Shown here: one piece after another, positions 1 to 8,039 of the stretch
Numbering within the stretch: the first letter of the stretch is position 1
How the letters are laid out: every line of letters begins with the position of its first letter
Source: Variovorax paradoxus
Lineage (GTDB): Bacteria > Pseudomonadota > Gammaproteobacteria > Burkholderiales > Burkholderiaceae_C
Direction: 5' to 3'
Assembly (NCBI RefSeq): GCF_030815855.1
Contig: NZ_JAUSXG010000001.1
Location: 5,084,001 to 5,148,000, forward strand
Length of the DNA stretch: 64,000 nucleotides
Notes under the pieces: generated by a model
What the model saw: the letters and a program-made list of their open reading frames with translations, nothing else
Told to the model about the DNA's origin: nothing
Databases searched by the model: none
Position numbers and translations under genes: made by a program

Positions 1-338
1 AGCACATCACCGACGGCAAGCGCCCCACGCGCCTGGCGCTCACCTGGGACGACCGCGTGTCGTTCGAGCTGACGCACGGCATGCTGATCCGCAAGATCGT
101 GTTCCTCGAGGGCACGGGCGACGGCGCCTCGGGCGGCAAGAAGGAAGACAACTTCGACGCCGATGTGGCCATTGCCACCGGTGAACTCGGCCAGTTGGTG
201 CCGGCGCTGCTCGACGCGCTGGGCGGCGAGGCGGCCTTCAGCGGCGCGCCGACCGATGCAGCCCCCAAGGCTGCTGCGGAGCCGCCCACGACCACCACCC
301 CGGCAGACGCCGAGGTCGAGGAAGACGCGCCGTTCTGA
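1..338 (+). CDS. rdgC: RdgC C-terminal fragment (recombination-associated protein)
   Basis: This is the 3' end of a gene that starts before the window; the reading frame is open from base 3. The segment matches the end of RdgC: HITDGKRPTRLALTWDDR, then NFDADVAIATGELGQLVP and ALLDALGGEA. RdgC is a nucleoid-associated, DNA-binding ring protein that modulates RecA-dependent recombination. After the conserved end there is an Ala/Pro/Thr-rich acidic tail of about 30 residues ending EEDAPF, longer than in E. coli RdgC. About 112 residues are visible. Assignment rests on remembered family sequence. Confidence 0.88.
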   Translation, partial: HITDGKRPTRLALTWDDRVSFELTHGMLIRKIVFLEGTGDGASGGKKEDNFDADVAIATGELGQLVPALLDALGGEAAFSGAPTDAAPKAAAEPPTTTTPADAEVEEDAPF

Positions 339-368
339 CCTGACGGCCCGTCGGCGGCTCTCGGCGGC

Positions 369-806
369 TCAGCCCGCCGTGTTTTCTTCGGACGGCGGAG
401 CAGCGTTGTCGGGCTCCGCCTCGGGGCGCGTCAACGTCCAGCTCTGCAGCTTGCCGCCGTTGAACACGGCGTCGACGTACGAGCCGCCCGTATCGGTCCA
501 GCGGTAGAGCTCGGGCTGCTCGTCCTGCGGTGAGCGCAGCTCGCCGAGGGCGCGCGTCATCGCGATCACGTGCATCAGCGTCACGCCCTTCTTGAGCTTG
601 GCGTTGAGCATCACTGCGCTCGCGACATAGCCGACCGGGCGATCGGTGGCCCGCTTGAGCACCTGCATGGTCCGGTTGAAGTGCATCAGCAGGAACATCA
701 CGATCACGCCGCCCGCCAGGGCGACGCCGCCCCATCCGCCGCTGCGCCAAGCCAGCCCGAGAAGGACGATGGCGCCCACGGGCACCAGCAATTTCTGGAA
801 ATTCAT
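369..806 (-). CDS. conserved small membrane protein of unknown function
   Basis: About 145 residues starting MNFQKLLVPVGAIVLLGLAW. Two hydrophobic segments lie near residues 8-45, followed by a soluble C-terminal part with charged and aromatic residues. The reading frame stays open upstream to 902, but the ATG at 806 was chosen because the extra N-terminal residues look non-coding and would put a charged stretch before the first membrane segment. It converges with rdgC, only 30 bp away. No function is recognised. Confidence 0.7.
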   Translation of the reverse strand: MNFQKLLVPVGAIVLLGLAWRSGGWGGVALAGGVIVMFLLMHFNRTMQVLKRATDRPVGYVASAVMLNAKLKKGVTLMHVIAMTRALGELRSPQDEQPELYRWTDTGGSYVDAVFNGGKLQSWTLTRPEAEPDNAAPPSEENTAG

Positions 807-1031
807 GGCCGCATTGTCGCTGCGCAGCGGCTCGCGCCCCGTCGGCGTCATTCGAAAGTACGCATGTGGATAGCGCCCGCTTTCTTGCCCCACCGGCAAC
901 ACAGGCGGCAGTAGCGGCCGTGGCTACCGCCGGGCGCGCAGCGCGGTACTCGCCGTGAAAAGCACGCGGCACGGTGGCACCAGGCGGCACATTTCATCTC
1001 ACGGGCATCAGCCCGGGCCACTGAAAAGCGT

Positions 1032-1487
1032 ATGAGCATTCCGCGATCCGTCACCTTCGTTCGTCTCTCCCTTTGCGCCGCACTCACGGCCACCGCACTC
1101 AGCGGTTGCTACGTGGTGCCGCTCGGACAACCCGCTCCCGCGGCGCCGCCTTCGCAGGCCTATGCCGTGGCACCGGGCCCGGTGGCGCAGAGCTTCAGCG
1201 CGCGGCTGTATCCGTCGAACGCCGAAGCGGCGCGCTACGGAACCGTTGCGGGCACGGTGACCAACGACATGAACGGACGCGGGCACTTCAATGCGCAGAT
1301 CGGCAATGAGCAGTTTCAGGGAGAGGCGACCCGGGTTGCGGGCTCGCGAGGTGCCGGCCTGGCGAACGCCAGCGGCAATCGCGGCGGCAATCTGAGTTGC
1401 CAGTACACGATGAACTCGGCCACGTTGGGCAGCGGCCAATGCGTGCTCAACGGCGGACCGGCGTTCACGATGCACATCGGGGGGTAG
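1032..1487 (+). CDS. putative secreted lipoprotein
   Basis: A 151-residue protein with a type II signal peptide: basic start MSIPRSVTFVR, a hydrophobic stretch and the lipobox LSGC, with the lipidated Cys near residue 26. A Pro/Ala-rich spacer follows, then a Gly/Asn/Ala-rich domain (TVAGTVTNDMNGRGHFNAQI...) with two cysteines near the end that could pair. It is probably anchored in the outer membrane facing the periplasm. The family is not recognised. The gene stands alone and is followed by a strong terminator at 1496-1528. Confidence 0.75.
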   Translation: MSIPRSVTFVRLSLCAALTATALSGCYVVPLGQPAPAAPPSQAYAVAPGPVAQSFSARLYPSNAEAARYGTVAGTVTNDMNGRGHFNAQIGNEQFQGEATRVAGSRGAGLANASGNRGGNLSCQYTMNSATLGSGQCVLNGGPAFTMHIGG

Positions 1488-1495
1488 GGAGGGTG

Positions 1496-1528
1496 GCCCG
1501 GCGCGCCTGTGGTGCGCCGGGCATTTTT
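1496..1528 (+). terminator. Rho-independent terminator of the lipoprotein gene
   Basis: A perfect 9-bp GC-rich stem, GCCCGGCGC (1496-1504) and GCGCCGGGC (1514-1522), encloses a 9-nt loop and is followed by ATTTTTT. It lies 8 bp after the lipoprotein stop codon and faces radA, which ends at 1542 on the other strand. Confidence 0.88.
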
Positions 1529-1541
1529 TCCCGGTAATCGA

Positions 1542-2933
1542 TCAATCGAGGCGGCGGACCACGTCCATCGCCTCTTCGATGCGTTCGACGGCATGGATGG
1601 TCAGGCCTTCGATCTCTTTCGTACCCTTGCGCGGCGCATTCGCCTTGGGCACCACGGCCACGCTGAAGCCCAGCTTGGCCGCTTCGCGCAGGCGCTCTTG
1701 CCCGCGCGGCGCAGGGCGCACTTCGCCCGCCAGGCCCACTTCGCCGAACGCGATGAAGCCCTTGGGCAGCGGCTTGCCGCGCAGGCTCGAGGTAATGGCC
1801 AGCATCACGGCCAGGTCGGCCGCGGGCTCGCTGATGCGAACGCCGCCCACCGCGTTGACGAACACGTCCTGGTCCATGCAGGCCACGCCCGCATGGCGGT
1901 GCAGCACGGCCAGCAACATGGCGAGCCGGTCGCGGTCTAGGCCGACCGACAGGCGGCGCGGGCTCGGTCCGCCGTTGTCGACCAGCGCCTGGATCTCCAC
2001 CAGCATCGGCCGCGTGCCCTCGAGCGTGACCAGCACCACGCTGCCAGGCACCGGCTCCGCGTGCTGGCTCAGGAAGATCGCGCTCGGGTTGGTCACGCCC
2101 TTGAGGCCGCGTTCGGTCATGGCGAACACGCCGATCTCGTTCACGGCGCCGAAGCGGTTCTTGATGGCGCGCACGAGACGGAAGCTCGAATGCGTGTCGC
2201 CCTCGAAATACAGCACCGTGTCCACCATGTGCTCGAGCACGCGCGGGCCCGCGAGCGCGCCCTCTTTCGTGACGTGGCCGACCAGCACCACGGCCGTGCC
2301 GCTGGTCTTGGCAAAGCGCGTGAGATGCGCCGCGCATTCGCGCACCTGCGCCACCGAGCCTGGCGCGGAGGTGAGCTGGTCGGAGTACACCGTCTGGATC
2401 GAATCGATCACCGCAATGGCCGGCCGCGTGGCGTCGAGCGTGGCGATGATCTTTTCGAGCTGGATCTCGGCCAGCACCTGCACCTGCGAATGATCGAGCC
2501 CCAAGCGCTTGGAGCGCAGCGCCACCTGCGCGCCGCTTTCCTCGCCCGTGACGTAGAGCGCGTTCTGCCCCGCGCGCTGCAGCGCATCGACCGCCTGCAG
2601 CAGCAGCGTCGACTTGCCGATGCCGGGGTCGCCGCCAATCAGCGTGACGCCGCCCGAGACGATGCCGCCGCCGAGCACGCGGTCGAGTTCGTCGAGCCCG
2701 GTAGGCGTGCGCGCGACGTCGGTCGCTTCAATTTCCGACAGGGTTGCGAGCTCCGACACGCCCGCGAGCGCGGCGTACTGCGTGCCGAAGCGGTTATTGG
2801 CCGGCCCGCTATTGCTGCCCGCCGCTTGCTCGATGAGTGTGTTCCAGGCGCCGCAGCTCGGGCATTTGCCGAGCCACTTGGGGCTGGTGCCGCCGCATTC
2901 ACTGCAGACGAAGAGAGTTTTGTCCTTGGCCAT
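1542..2933 (-). CDS. radA: DNA repair protein RadA
   Basis: A 463-residue protein of the usual family length. An N-terminal zinc finger uses C10, C13, C24 and C27 (CSECGG...CPSCG). A RecA-like ATPase core follows, with Walker A GGDPGIGKST at about residues 100-109 and the RadA-specific KNRFG motif. The C-terminal part is Lon-protease-like (RISEPAADLAVMLAI, GLAGEVRPAP). RadA is a DnaB-type helicase that extends branches during RecA-mediated recombination and repair. It is transcribed away from hpaR across a 99-bp spacer. Confidence 0.97.
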   Translation of the reverse strand: MAKDKTLFVCSECGGTSPKWLGKCPSCGAWNTLIEQAAGSNSGPANNRFGTQYAALAGVSELATLSEIEATDVARTPTGLDELDRVLGGGIVSGGVTLIGGDPGIGKSTLLLQAVDALQRAGQNALYVTGEESGAQVALRSKRLGLDHSQVQVLAEIQLEKIIATLDATRPAIAVIDSIQTVYSDQLTSAPGSVAQVRECAAHLTRFAKTSGTAVVLVGHVTKEGALAGPRVLEHMVDTVLYFEGDTHSSFRLVRAIKNRFGAVNEIGVFAMTERGLKGVTNPSAIFLSQHAEPVPGSVVLVTLEGTRPMLVEIQALVDNGGPSPRRLSVGLDRDRLAMLLAVLHRHAGVACMDQDVFVNAVGGVRISEPAADLAVMLAITSSLRGKPLPKGFIAFGEVGLAGEVRPAPRGQERLREAAKLGFSVAVVPKANAPRKGTKEIEGLTIHAVERIEEAMDVVRRLD

Positions 2934-2976
2934 GCGGGGAGTTTAGGGGTCCGCACAAACCCTGATGGCGAACGGA

Positions 2977-3010
2977 TTGGAAAGTGCCGACAATTCATTT
3001 AACATGTTAA
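2977..3010 (+). promoter_or_regulatory. predicted hpaR promoter with overlapping palindromic operator
   Basis: The perfect 12-bp palindrome TTAACATGTTAA spans 2999-3010. It overlaps a plausible -10 box TAACAT (3000-3005), set 17 bp after a -35-like TTGGAA (2977-2982). MarR proteins bind AT-rich palindromes, and the next gene is a MarR regulator starting at 3033, so autorepression of the hpa operon is a natural inference. The boxes are my reading and are not experimentally known. Confidence 0.55.
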
Positions 3011-3032
3011 GTAATTTCGAAAGAGACATGCC

Positions 3033-3467
3033 TTGAGCACGACATTCACTCACCGCAATTTGCCGCGCCTGCTGCTGCAGGCCCGCGAAGCCGTGATGGC
3101 CCACACCCGGCCCAGCCTGCGCGAGCACGCGCTGTCCGACCAGCAATGGCGCGTGCTGCGCGTGCTCGGCGAACACGGCGCGGTCGAAACAGGCCACGTC
3201 GCGCGAGAGGCCTTCATCCTCGGCCCCAGCCTGACTGGCGTGCTCGCGCGCATGGAGCGCGACAAGCTCATCACGCGCAGCCGCGACCCCGCAGACCAAC
3301 GCCGCACCGTGGTCGAGGCCACGCCGCACGGCATGAAGCTCGTGAAGCGCCTGTCGACCAGCATCGAGGCGCACTACGAGTGGATGGAAAAGTCGCTCGG
3401 CAAGGCCAAGCTCACCCAGCTCTACGGGCTGCTCGACCAACTCATCGCACTGGAGCAACCCTCATGA
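3033..3467 (+). CDS. hpaR: MarR-family repressor HpaR of the homoprotocatechuate operon
   Basis: A 144-residue winged-helix protein. The region LSDQQWRVLRVLGEHGAVET and GPSLTGVLARMERDKLITR form the helix-turn-helix, and RDPADQRRTVVEATPHG is the MarR wing. HpaR proteins repress homoprotocatechuate catabolism and are released by the aromatic substrate. The start is TTG at 3033, since the ATG at 3028 runs straight into a stop; AAAGAGA upstream may serve as the ribosome-binding site. Its stop overlaps the hpaG1 start (ATGA), so repressor and pathway genes form one operon. Confidence 0.9.
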   Translation: MSTTFTHRNLPRLLLQAREAVMAHTRPSLREHALSDQQWRVLRVLGEHGAVETGHVAREAFILGPSLTGVLARMERDKLITRSRDPADQRRTVVEATPHGMKLVKRLSTSIEAHYEWMEKSLGKAKLTQLYGLLDQLIALEQPS

Positions 3468-4105
3468 GCAGCACCGCCGCGCACTACCTTCCGGTCGGCA
3501 CCGTGTACGGCACGCTGCTGAACTTCCGCGCCGAAGTGGAAGCGCTCGCGCCGCGGATGACGCAGCCGCCGTACAAGGCTGCGCCGAAAGCGCCGGTGCT
3601 CTATGTGAAGACCGCCAACACGTGGAGCCCGCACGGCAGCGCGATCACCGTGCCTGCATCGGTGCCCGAAGTGGAGATCGGCGCGAGCATCGGCATGGTG
3701 ATCGGCGCCGAGGGCGACGTGGAAGGCTTCGTGCTGATGAACGACCTCTCGATTCCGCATGCGAGCTTCTTCCGCCCGCCTGTCAAGTTCAAATGCGTCG
3801 ACGGCTTTCTCGGCATCGGCCCGGCGCTGCGCGATGCGCAGGAGGTGGCCGACCCGGCGAACTTTCGCGTCGAGGTGCGCATCAACGGCGCGCTCAAGCA
3901 GTCGATCGACTTTTCGCAGCTCGTGCGGCCGGCACAGCAACTGCTCGCGGATGTGGGCGAATTCATGACGCTCGCGCACGGCGACGTACTGCTGCTGGGC
4001 TGCGACGCCGGCCGGCCGCTGGCGCGCGCGGGCGACCGCATCGAAATTTCCTCACCGGGCTTCGAGACATTGACCAATACGCTGGTGCAGGAGACCGCCG
4101 CATGA
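3464..4105 (+). CDS. hpaG1: HpaG1, homoprotocatechuate pathway isomerase/decarboxylase subunit
   Basis: A 213-residue fumarylacetoacetate-hydrolase-fold protein. Recognisable pieces are the start LPVGTVYGTLLNF, the stretch VLYVKTANTWSPHG, and the end GCDAGRPLARAGDRIEISSPG. HpaG isomerises and decarboxylates the 5-carboxymethyl-2-oxo-hexenedioate produced after ring cleavage. In E. coli the two halves are one fused protein; here they are separate genes. The ATG at 3464 overlaps the hpaR stop by 4 bp, and its own stop overlaps hpaG2. Confidence 0.9.
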   Translation: MSSTAAHYLPVGTVYGTLLNFRAEVEALAPRMTQPPYKAAPKAPVLYVKTANTWSPHGSAITVPASVPEVEIGASIGMVIGAEGDVEGFVLMNDLSIPHASFFRPPVKFKCVDGFLGIGPALRDAQEVADPANFRVEVRINGALKQSIDFSQLVRPAQQLLADVGEFMTLAHGDVLLLGCDAGRPLARAGDRIEISSPGFETLTNTLVQETAA

Positions 4106-4872
4106 AGCACGCACGCGTCATCTACGAAGGCCGCGAACACACCGGCATCGCGCACGAATTCGGCGGACTGCCTCACGCAGCCGTGCGCCTGGACGACGGC
4201 CGCATCGTGCCGCAAGAACAGCTCACCTGGCTGCCCCCGCTCGCGCCCACCGCGCGGCCGCGCACCATCCTCGCGCTCGGCCTCAACTACGCCGACCACG
4301 CCAAAGAACTCGAGTTCAAGGCGCCAGAGGAACCGCTGGTGTTCGTCAAGGGACAAAGCACGCTCATCGGCCACCGCCAGCACACGCACCGCCCGACGGG
4401 CGTGCAGTTCATGCATTACGAATGCGAGCTCGCCATCGTGATCGGCAAGACCGCGAAGAACGTGAAGCGGGGCGACGCCTACGACTTCATCGGCGGCTAC
4501 ACCGTGGCCAACGACTACGCGATTCGCGACTATCTCGAGAACTGGTACCGCCCCAACCTGCGCGTGAAGAACCGCGACACCTGCACGCCGCTGGGCCCGT
4601 GGTTCGTCGATGCGGCCGATGTGCCCGACCCCATGGCGCTCGCCCTCAAGACCACGGTCAACGGCACGGTCACGCAGCAGGGCAGCACGCGCGACATGAT
4701 CTTCGACGCCCCGTTCCTCATCGAATATTTCAGCGGCTTCATGACGCTGTCGCCCGGCGACCTGATCCTGACGGGCACGCCCGACGGGGTGGTCGATTGC
4801 AAGCCGGGCGACGTGGTGGTGACCGAGATCGAGCGCATCGGGACGCTGGTCAACACCATTGCCGGCACCTAG
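4102..4872 (+). CDS. hpaG2: HpaG2, homoprotocatechuate pathway isomerase/decarboxylase subunit
   Basis: A 256-residue fumarylacetoacetate-hydrolase-family enzyme. Family motifs are clear: LGLNYADHAKE, PLVFVKGQSTLIGH, MHYECELAIVIGK with its metal-binding acidic residues, and the end LTGTPDGVVDCKPGD. It pairs with HpaG1 in decarboxylating the ring-cleavage product. The start overlaps the hpaG1 stop by 4 bp (ATGA), indicating translational coupling. Confidence 0.92.
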   Translation: MKHARVIYEGREHTGIAHEFGGLPHAAVRLDDGRIVPQEQLTWLPPLAPTARPRTILALGLNYADHAKELEFKAPEEPLVFVKGQSTLIGHRQHTHRPTGVQFMHYECELAIVIGKTAKNVKRGDAYDFIGGYTVANDYAIRDYLENWYRPNLRVKNRDTCTPLGPWFVDAADVPDPMALALKTTVNGTVTQQGSTRDMIFDAPFLIEYFSGFMTLSPGDLILTGTPDGVVDCKPGDVVVTEIERIGTLVNTIAGT

Positions 4873-4916
4873 CGCCGCACTGCTTTCCCATACCAACGAC
4901 AAAAGAGACAAACCCC

Positions 4917-5900
4917 ATGACGACCAGGAACAGACTCGGGCTCGCCGCGGCCCTGGTGGCCTTCGCCGCCGCGACCATCGCGCCCCATGCGCAGGCGCAG
5001 GCCTTCCCCGCCAGGCCCGTGCGCTGGGTGGTGGGCTATCCCGCGGGCGGCGGCACCGACTTTCTCGCGCGCACCGCCGGCGCGCAGCTCTCGCAGCAGC
5101 TGGGCCAGCCGGTGCTGGTGGACAACCGCCCCGGGGCGGGCGCCATCATCGCGTCGGAGAACGTGGCGCGCTCGCCCGGCGACGGCTACACCGTGTTTTC
5201 GGCCGACAACGGCGTGCTGGTCTACAACCCCGCGCTCTACAAGAAGCTGCCCTACGACGCCGAAAAAGACTTCGCCATGGTGGGCATGATGGGCCGCTCG
5301 ACGCTCGTGATCACCGCCGCGCCCAACGCCGGCCTGGCCGACGCCAAGGCGCTGATCGCCGCACTGAAGGCGTCGCCGGGCAAATACAGCATTGCCACGC
5401 CGGGCACCGGCAGCCCGCATCACCTGGCCCTGGAACTCTTCCAGCGCGAAGCCGGCGTGTCGATGCTGCACGTGCCCTACAAGGGCGGCGCACCTGCGTT
5501 GCAAGACCTGATGGGCGGGCAGGTACCGCTGATGATGCTCGACTTGCCCAGCGGCGTGAGCGCGGTCAAGGCCGGCAAGGTGGTGCCGCTCGTGACCATG
5601 GGCGCCGAGCGCATTCCGCAGTTGCCCAATGTTCCGACCGCGAAGGAACTGGGCTACGCGGGCGTCGAGGCCTATACATGGCAAGGGCTCGTGGTGCCGG
5701 CCGCCACGCCGAAGGACGTGCAGGCCCGGCTCGGCGCCGACCTGCAGAAGACCATGGCCGACGCCGGCGTGCGCCAGAAGCTCTTCGACGCGGGCTGGGA
5801 AGCACGCCCCGCCGACGGCGCCGAGATGACGCGCTTCGTCGATGCGGAACGCAAGAAATGGCATGCCTTGATCAAGGCGCGCGACATCAAACTCGACTGA
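4917..5900 (+). CDS. Bug/TctC-family periplasmic substrate-binding protein
   Basis: A 327-residue protein with a signal peptide ending near AHAQAQA. Bug family hallmarks are FPARPVRWVVGYPAGGGTD, VDNRPGAGAIIASE, the stretch around LPYD, and HVPYKGGAPALQDLMGGQV. These proteins bind small carboxylates, often aromatic acids, in the periplasm for tripartite tricarboxylate transport or sensing. No TctA or TctB membrane gene is nearby, which is common for Bug proteins. Its place between hpaG2 and hpaE suggests capture of 4-hydroxyphenylacetate or a related acid. AAAAGAGA precedes the start. Confidence 0.9.
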   Translation: MTTRNRLGLAAALVAFAAATIAPHAQAQAFPARPVRWVVGYPAGGGTDFLARTAGAQLSQQLGQPVLVDNRPGAGAIIASENVARSPGDGYTVFSADNGVLVYNPALYKKLPYDAEKDFAMVGMMGRSTLVITAAPNAGLADAKALIAALKASPGKYSIATPGTGSPHHLALELFQREAGVSMLHVPYKGGAPALQDLMGGQVPLMMLDLPSGVSAVKAGKVVPLVTMGAERIPQLPNVPTAKELGYAGVEAYTWQGLVVPAATPKDVQARLGADLQKTMADAGVRQKLFDAGWEARPADGAEMTRFVDAERKKWHALIKARDIKLD

Positions 5901-5912
5901 ACCGGAAATTCC

Positions 5913-7376
5913 ATGCAGCAGATCCATCACCTCATCGGCGGCAAGTCCGTCGCGGGCACCGACTACTTCGAGACCGTCAATCCCGCCACGCAGGAGGTGC
6001 TGGCCGAGGTCGCCTCGGGCGGCGAAGCCGAGGTGAACGCGGCCGTGGCCGCCGCCAAGGAAGCCTTTCCGAAGTGGGCCGGCCTGCCCGCCGCCGAACG
6101 CGCAAAGCTGATCCGCAAGCTCGGCGACCTCATCGCGAAGCATGTGCCCGAAATCGCCCAGACCGAAACCGACGACTGTGGCCAGGTCATCGCGCAAACC
6201 GGCAAGCAGCTGATTCCGCGCGCGGCCGACAACTTCTACTATTTCGCCGAGATGTGCACGCGCGTCGACGGCCACACCTATCCCACGCCCACGCACCTGA
6301 ACTACACGCTGTTCCACCCGGTGGGCGTGTGCGCGCTCATCAGCCCGTGGAACGTGCCGTTCATGACGGCCACCTGGAAGGTCGCGCCATGCCTGGCCTT
6401 CGGCAACACGGCGGTGCTGAAGATGAGCGAGCTCTCGCCGCTCACGGCTGCGCGGCTGGGGGAACTCGCGCTCGAAGCCGGCATTCCGCCCGGCGTGCTG
6501 AACCTGGTGCACGGCTACGGCAAGGAAGCCGGCGAGCCGCTGGTGGCGCACCCGGACGTGCGCGCGATCTCGTTCACCGGCTCCACCGCCACGGGCAACC
6601 GCATCGTGAAGAGCGCGGGCCTGAAGAAGTTCAGCATGGAGCTGGGCGGCAAGAGCCCGTTCGTGATCTTCGAAGACGCCGACCTCGACCGCGCGCTGGA
6701 CGCGGCGGTATTCATGATCTTCAGCAACAACGGCGAGCGCTGCACGGCCGGCTCGCGCATCCTGGTGCAGCAGTCGATCTACGCCGACTTTGCAGCCAAG
6801 TTCGCCGAGCGCGCCAAGCGCATCGTGGTGGGCGACCCGCTCGACGAGAAGACCATCGTCGGCCCGATGATTTCGCAGGCCCACCTGGCCAAGGTGCGCA
6901 GCTATATCGAGCTCGGTCCGAAGGAAGGCGCGACGCTGTTGTGCGGTGGCCTCGAGGTACCGGGCAACTTGCCGGACCGTGTGAAGAAGGGCAACTATGT
7001 GATGCCCACGGTCTTCGCCGGTGTCGACAACCGCATGCGGATTGCGCAAGAAGAAATCTTCGGCCCGGTCGCTTGCCTGATTCCGTTCAAGGACGAGGCC
7101 GATGCGATCCGCCTGGCCAACGACATCCAGTACGGCCTCAGCAGCTACGTGTGGACCGAAAACATCGGCCGCGCGCACCGCGTGGCGGCCGCGGTGGAGG
7201 CGGGCATGTGCTTCGTCAACAGCCAGAACGTGCGCGACCTGCGCCAGCCCTTCGGCGGTACCAAGGCCTCGGGGACGGGGCGCGAAGGCGGCACCTGGAG
7301 CTACGAAGTGTTCTGCGAGCCGAAGAACGTTGCGGTGTCGATGGGGTCGCACCATATTCCGCATTGGGGTGTGTGA
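5913..7376 (+). CDS. hpaE: 5-carboxymethyl-2-hydroxymuconate semialdehyde dehydrogenase HpaE
   Basis: A 487-residue NAD-dependent aldehyde dehydrogenase of typical length. The general base Glu243 lies in MELGGKSP and the nucleophile Cys277 in NNGERCTAGSR. The cofactor segment FTGSTATGN and the C-terminal PFGGTKASGTGREGG are also present. In this pathway HpaE oxidises the semialdehyde made by ring cleavage of homoprotocatechuate. The gene starts 12 bp after the Bug gene. A palindromic repeat separates it from the ring-cleavage genes downstream. Confidence 0.93.
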   Translation: MQQIHHLIGGKSVAGTDYFETVNPATQEVLAEVASGGEAEVNAAVAAAKEAFPKWAGLPAAERAKLIRKLGDLIAKHVPEIAQTETDDCGQVIAQTGKQLIPRAADNFYYFAEMCTRVDGHTYPTPTHLNYTLFHPVGVCALISPWNVPFMTATWKVAPCLAFGNTAVLKMSELSPLTAARLGELALEAGIPPGVLNLVHGYGKEAGEPLVAHPDVRAISFTGSTATGNRIVKSAGLKKFSMELGGKSPFVIFEDADLDRALDAAVFMIFSNNGERCTAGSRILVQQSIYADFAAKFAERAKRIVVGDPLDEKTIVGPMISQAHLAKVRSYIELGPKEGATLLCGGLEVPGNLPDRVKKGNYVMPTVFAGVDNRMRIAQEEIFGPVACLIPFKDEADAIRLANDIQYGLSSYVWTENIGRAHRVAAAVEAGMCFVNSQNVRDLRQPFGGTKASGTGREGGTWSYEVFCEPKNVAVSMGSHHIPHWGV

Positions 7377-7433
7377 GATGAGTGCCCGCTTTTCTGTTCA
7401 ACGCGCTGTGGGTTCAGCGCTTTGTTCGTGGGG

Positions 7434-7682
7434 CGCTCCCGCCGACGGGGTACCTTGCTCCGCGAATGTCCTCCGGCCTGCGGCCTCCCCCTTGATTTCG
7501 CTGCGCAAGGCACCCCACCAGCGGGAGCGTTATTCAGAGCAGTCGTTGATCAGCGATACACCACGAACGTGTCCCAGTGCACAGGGCATCGGGTGCTCCC
7601 CGCAGCGAAATCAAGGAGGAGGCCGCAGGCCGGGGGACATTCGCGGAGGGGAGTACCCGGTGGCCTTTGCACGCGCCCTGAA
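7434..7682 (+). repeat. interspersed palindromic repeat, family A copy 1
   Basis: This element fills most of the 327-bp gap between hpaE and the dioxygenase genes. It has two arms of about 70-75 bp in inverted orientation. Each arm carries a version of GCGAATGTCC, then a GC-rich hairpin around GGCCTGCGGCC, then CTTGATTTCGCTGCG. The middle is less conserved. A second copy in reverse orientation lies at 25731-25985 and matches over nearly its whole length. No transposase or convincing coding frame is present. Confidence 0.85.
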
Positions 7683-7703
7683 AGAACACGCAAGGCCTTC
7701 GCA

Positions 7704-8039
7704 ATGAGCCTCTACGCCATGCAGAAATTCCTGTTCACTCTCAACCGCGACACCGACGTGCAGCGCCGCTACGCAGAAGGCAGCGAGGCGCGCGCGGCTT
7801 TGCTCGCAGCCTATGATTTCAACGACGAAGAGCGTGAAGCCATCGACAAGGGCGACATCGGCAAGCTCTACGTGCTCGGCTGCAACGGACAGCTCCTGAT
7901 GCACTTCGCGCCGCTGCTGGGCATCGTATGGGCCGACTACCTCGAAGCCATGCGCGAAGGCGTACGCAAATACGGTCCCGTGCGCGCGGGCATCTATGCC
8001 ATGACAACCGGCACTGACGAAAAGGTGGCAGGCGTATGA
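7704..8039 (+). CDS. LigA-like small subunit of an extradiol dioxygenase
   Basis: A 111-residue protein resembling the alpha chain of protocatechuate 4,5-dioxygenase: MQKFLFTLNRDTDVQRRYAEG, NDEEREAIDKGDIGKLYVLG and the helical region near GIVWADYLEAMREG. In LigAB this small helical subunit caps the active site of the catalytic subunit. Its stop overlaps the start of the LigB-like gene by 4 bp, so the two are almost certainly one enzyme. Context suggests action on homoprotocatechuate. Confidence 0.85.
   Translation: MSLYAMQKFLFTLNRDTDVQRRYAEGSEARAALLAAYDFNDEEREAIDKGDIGKLYVLGCNGQLLMHFAPLLGIVWADYLEAMREGVRKYGPVRAGIYAMTTGTDEKVAGV

Noticed and set aside
4869..7364. An 831-codon minus-strand frame across the Bug and hpaE genes
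   Set aside because: Antisense shadow of two well-supported genes; the translation has no domain signature.
7434..7682. Possible insertion sequence remnant between hpaE and the dioxygenase genes
   Set aside because: No transposase fragment and no clear target duplication were seen, so it is listed only as a repeat.
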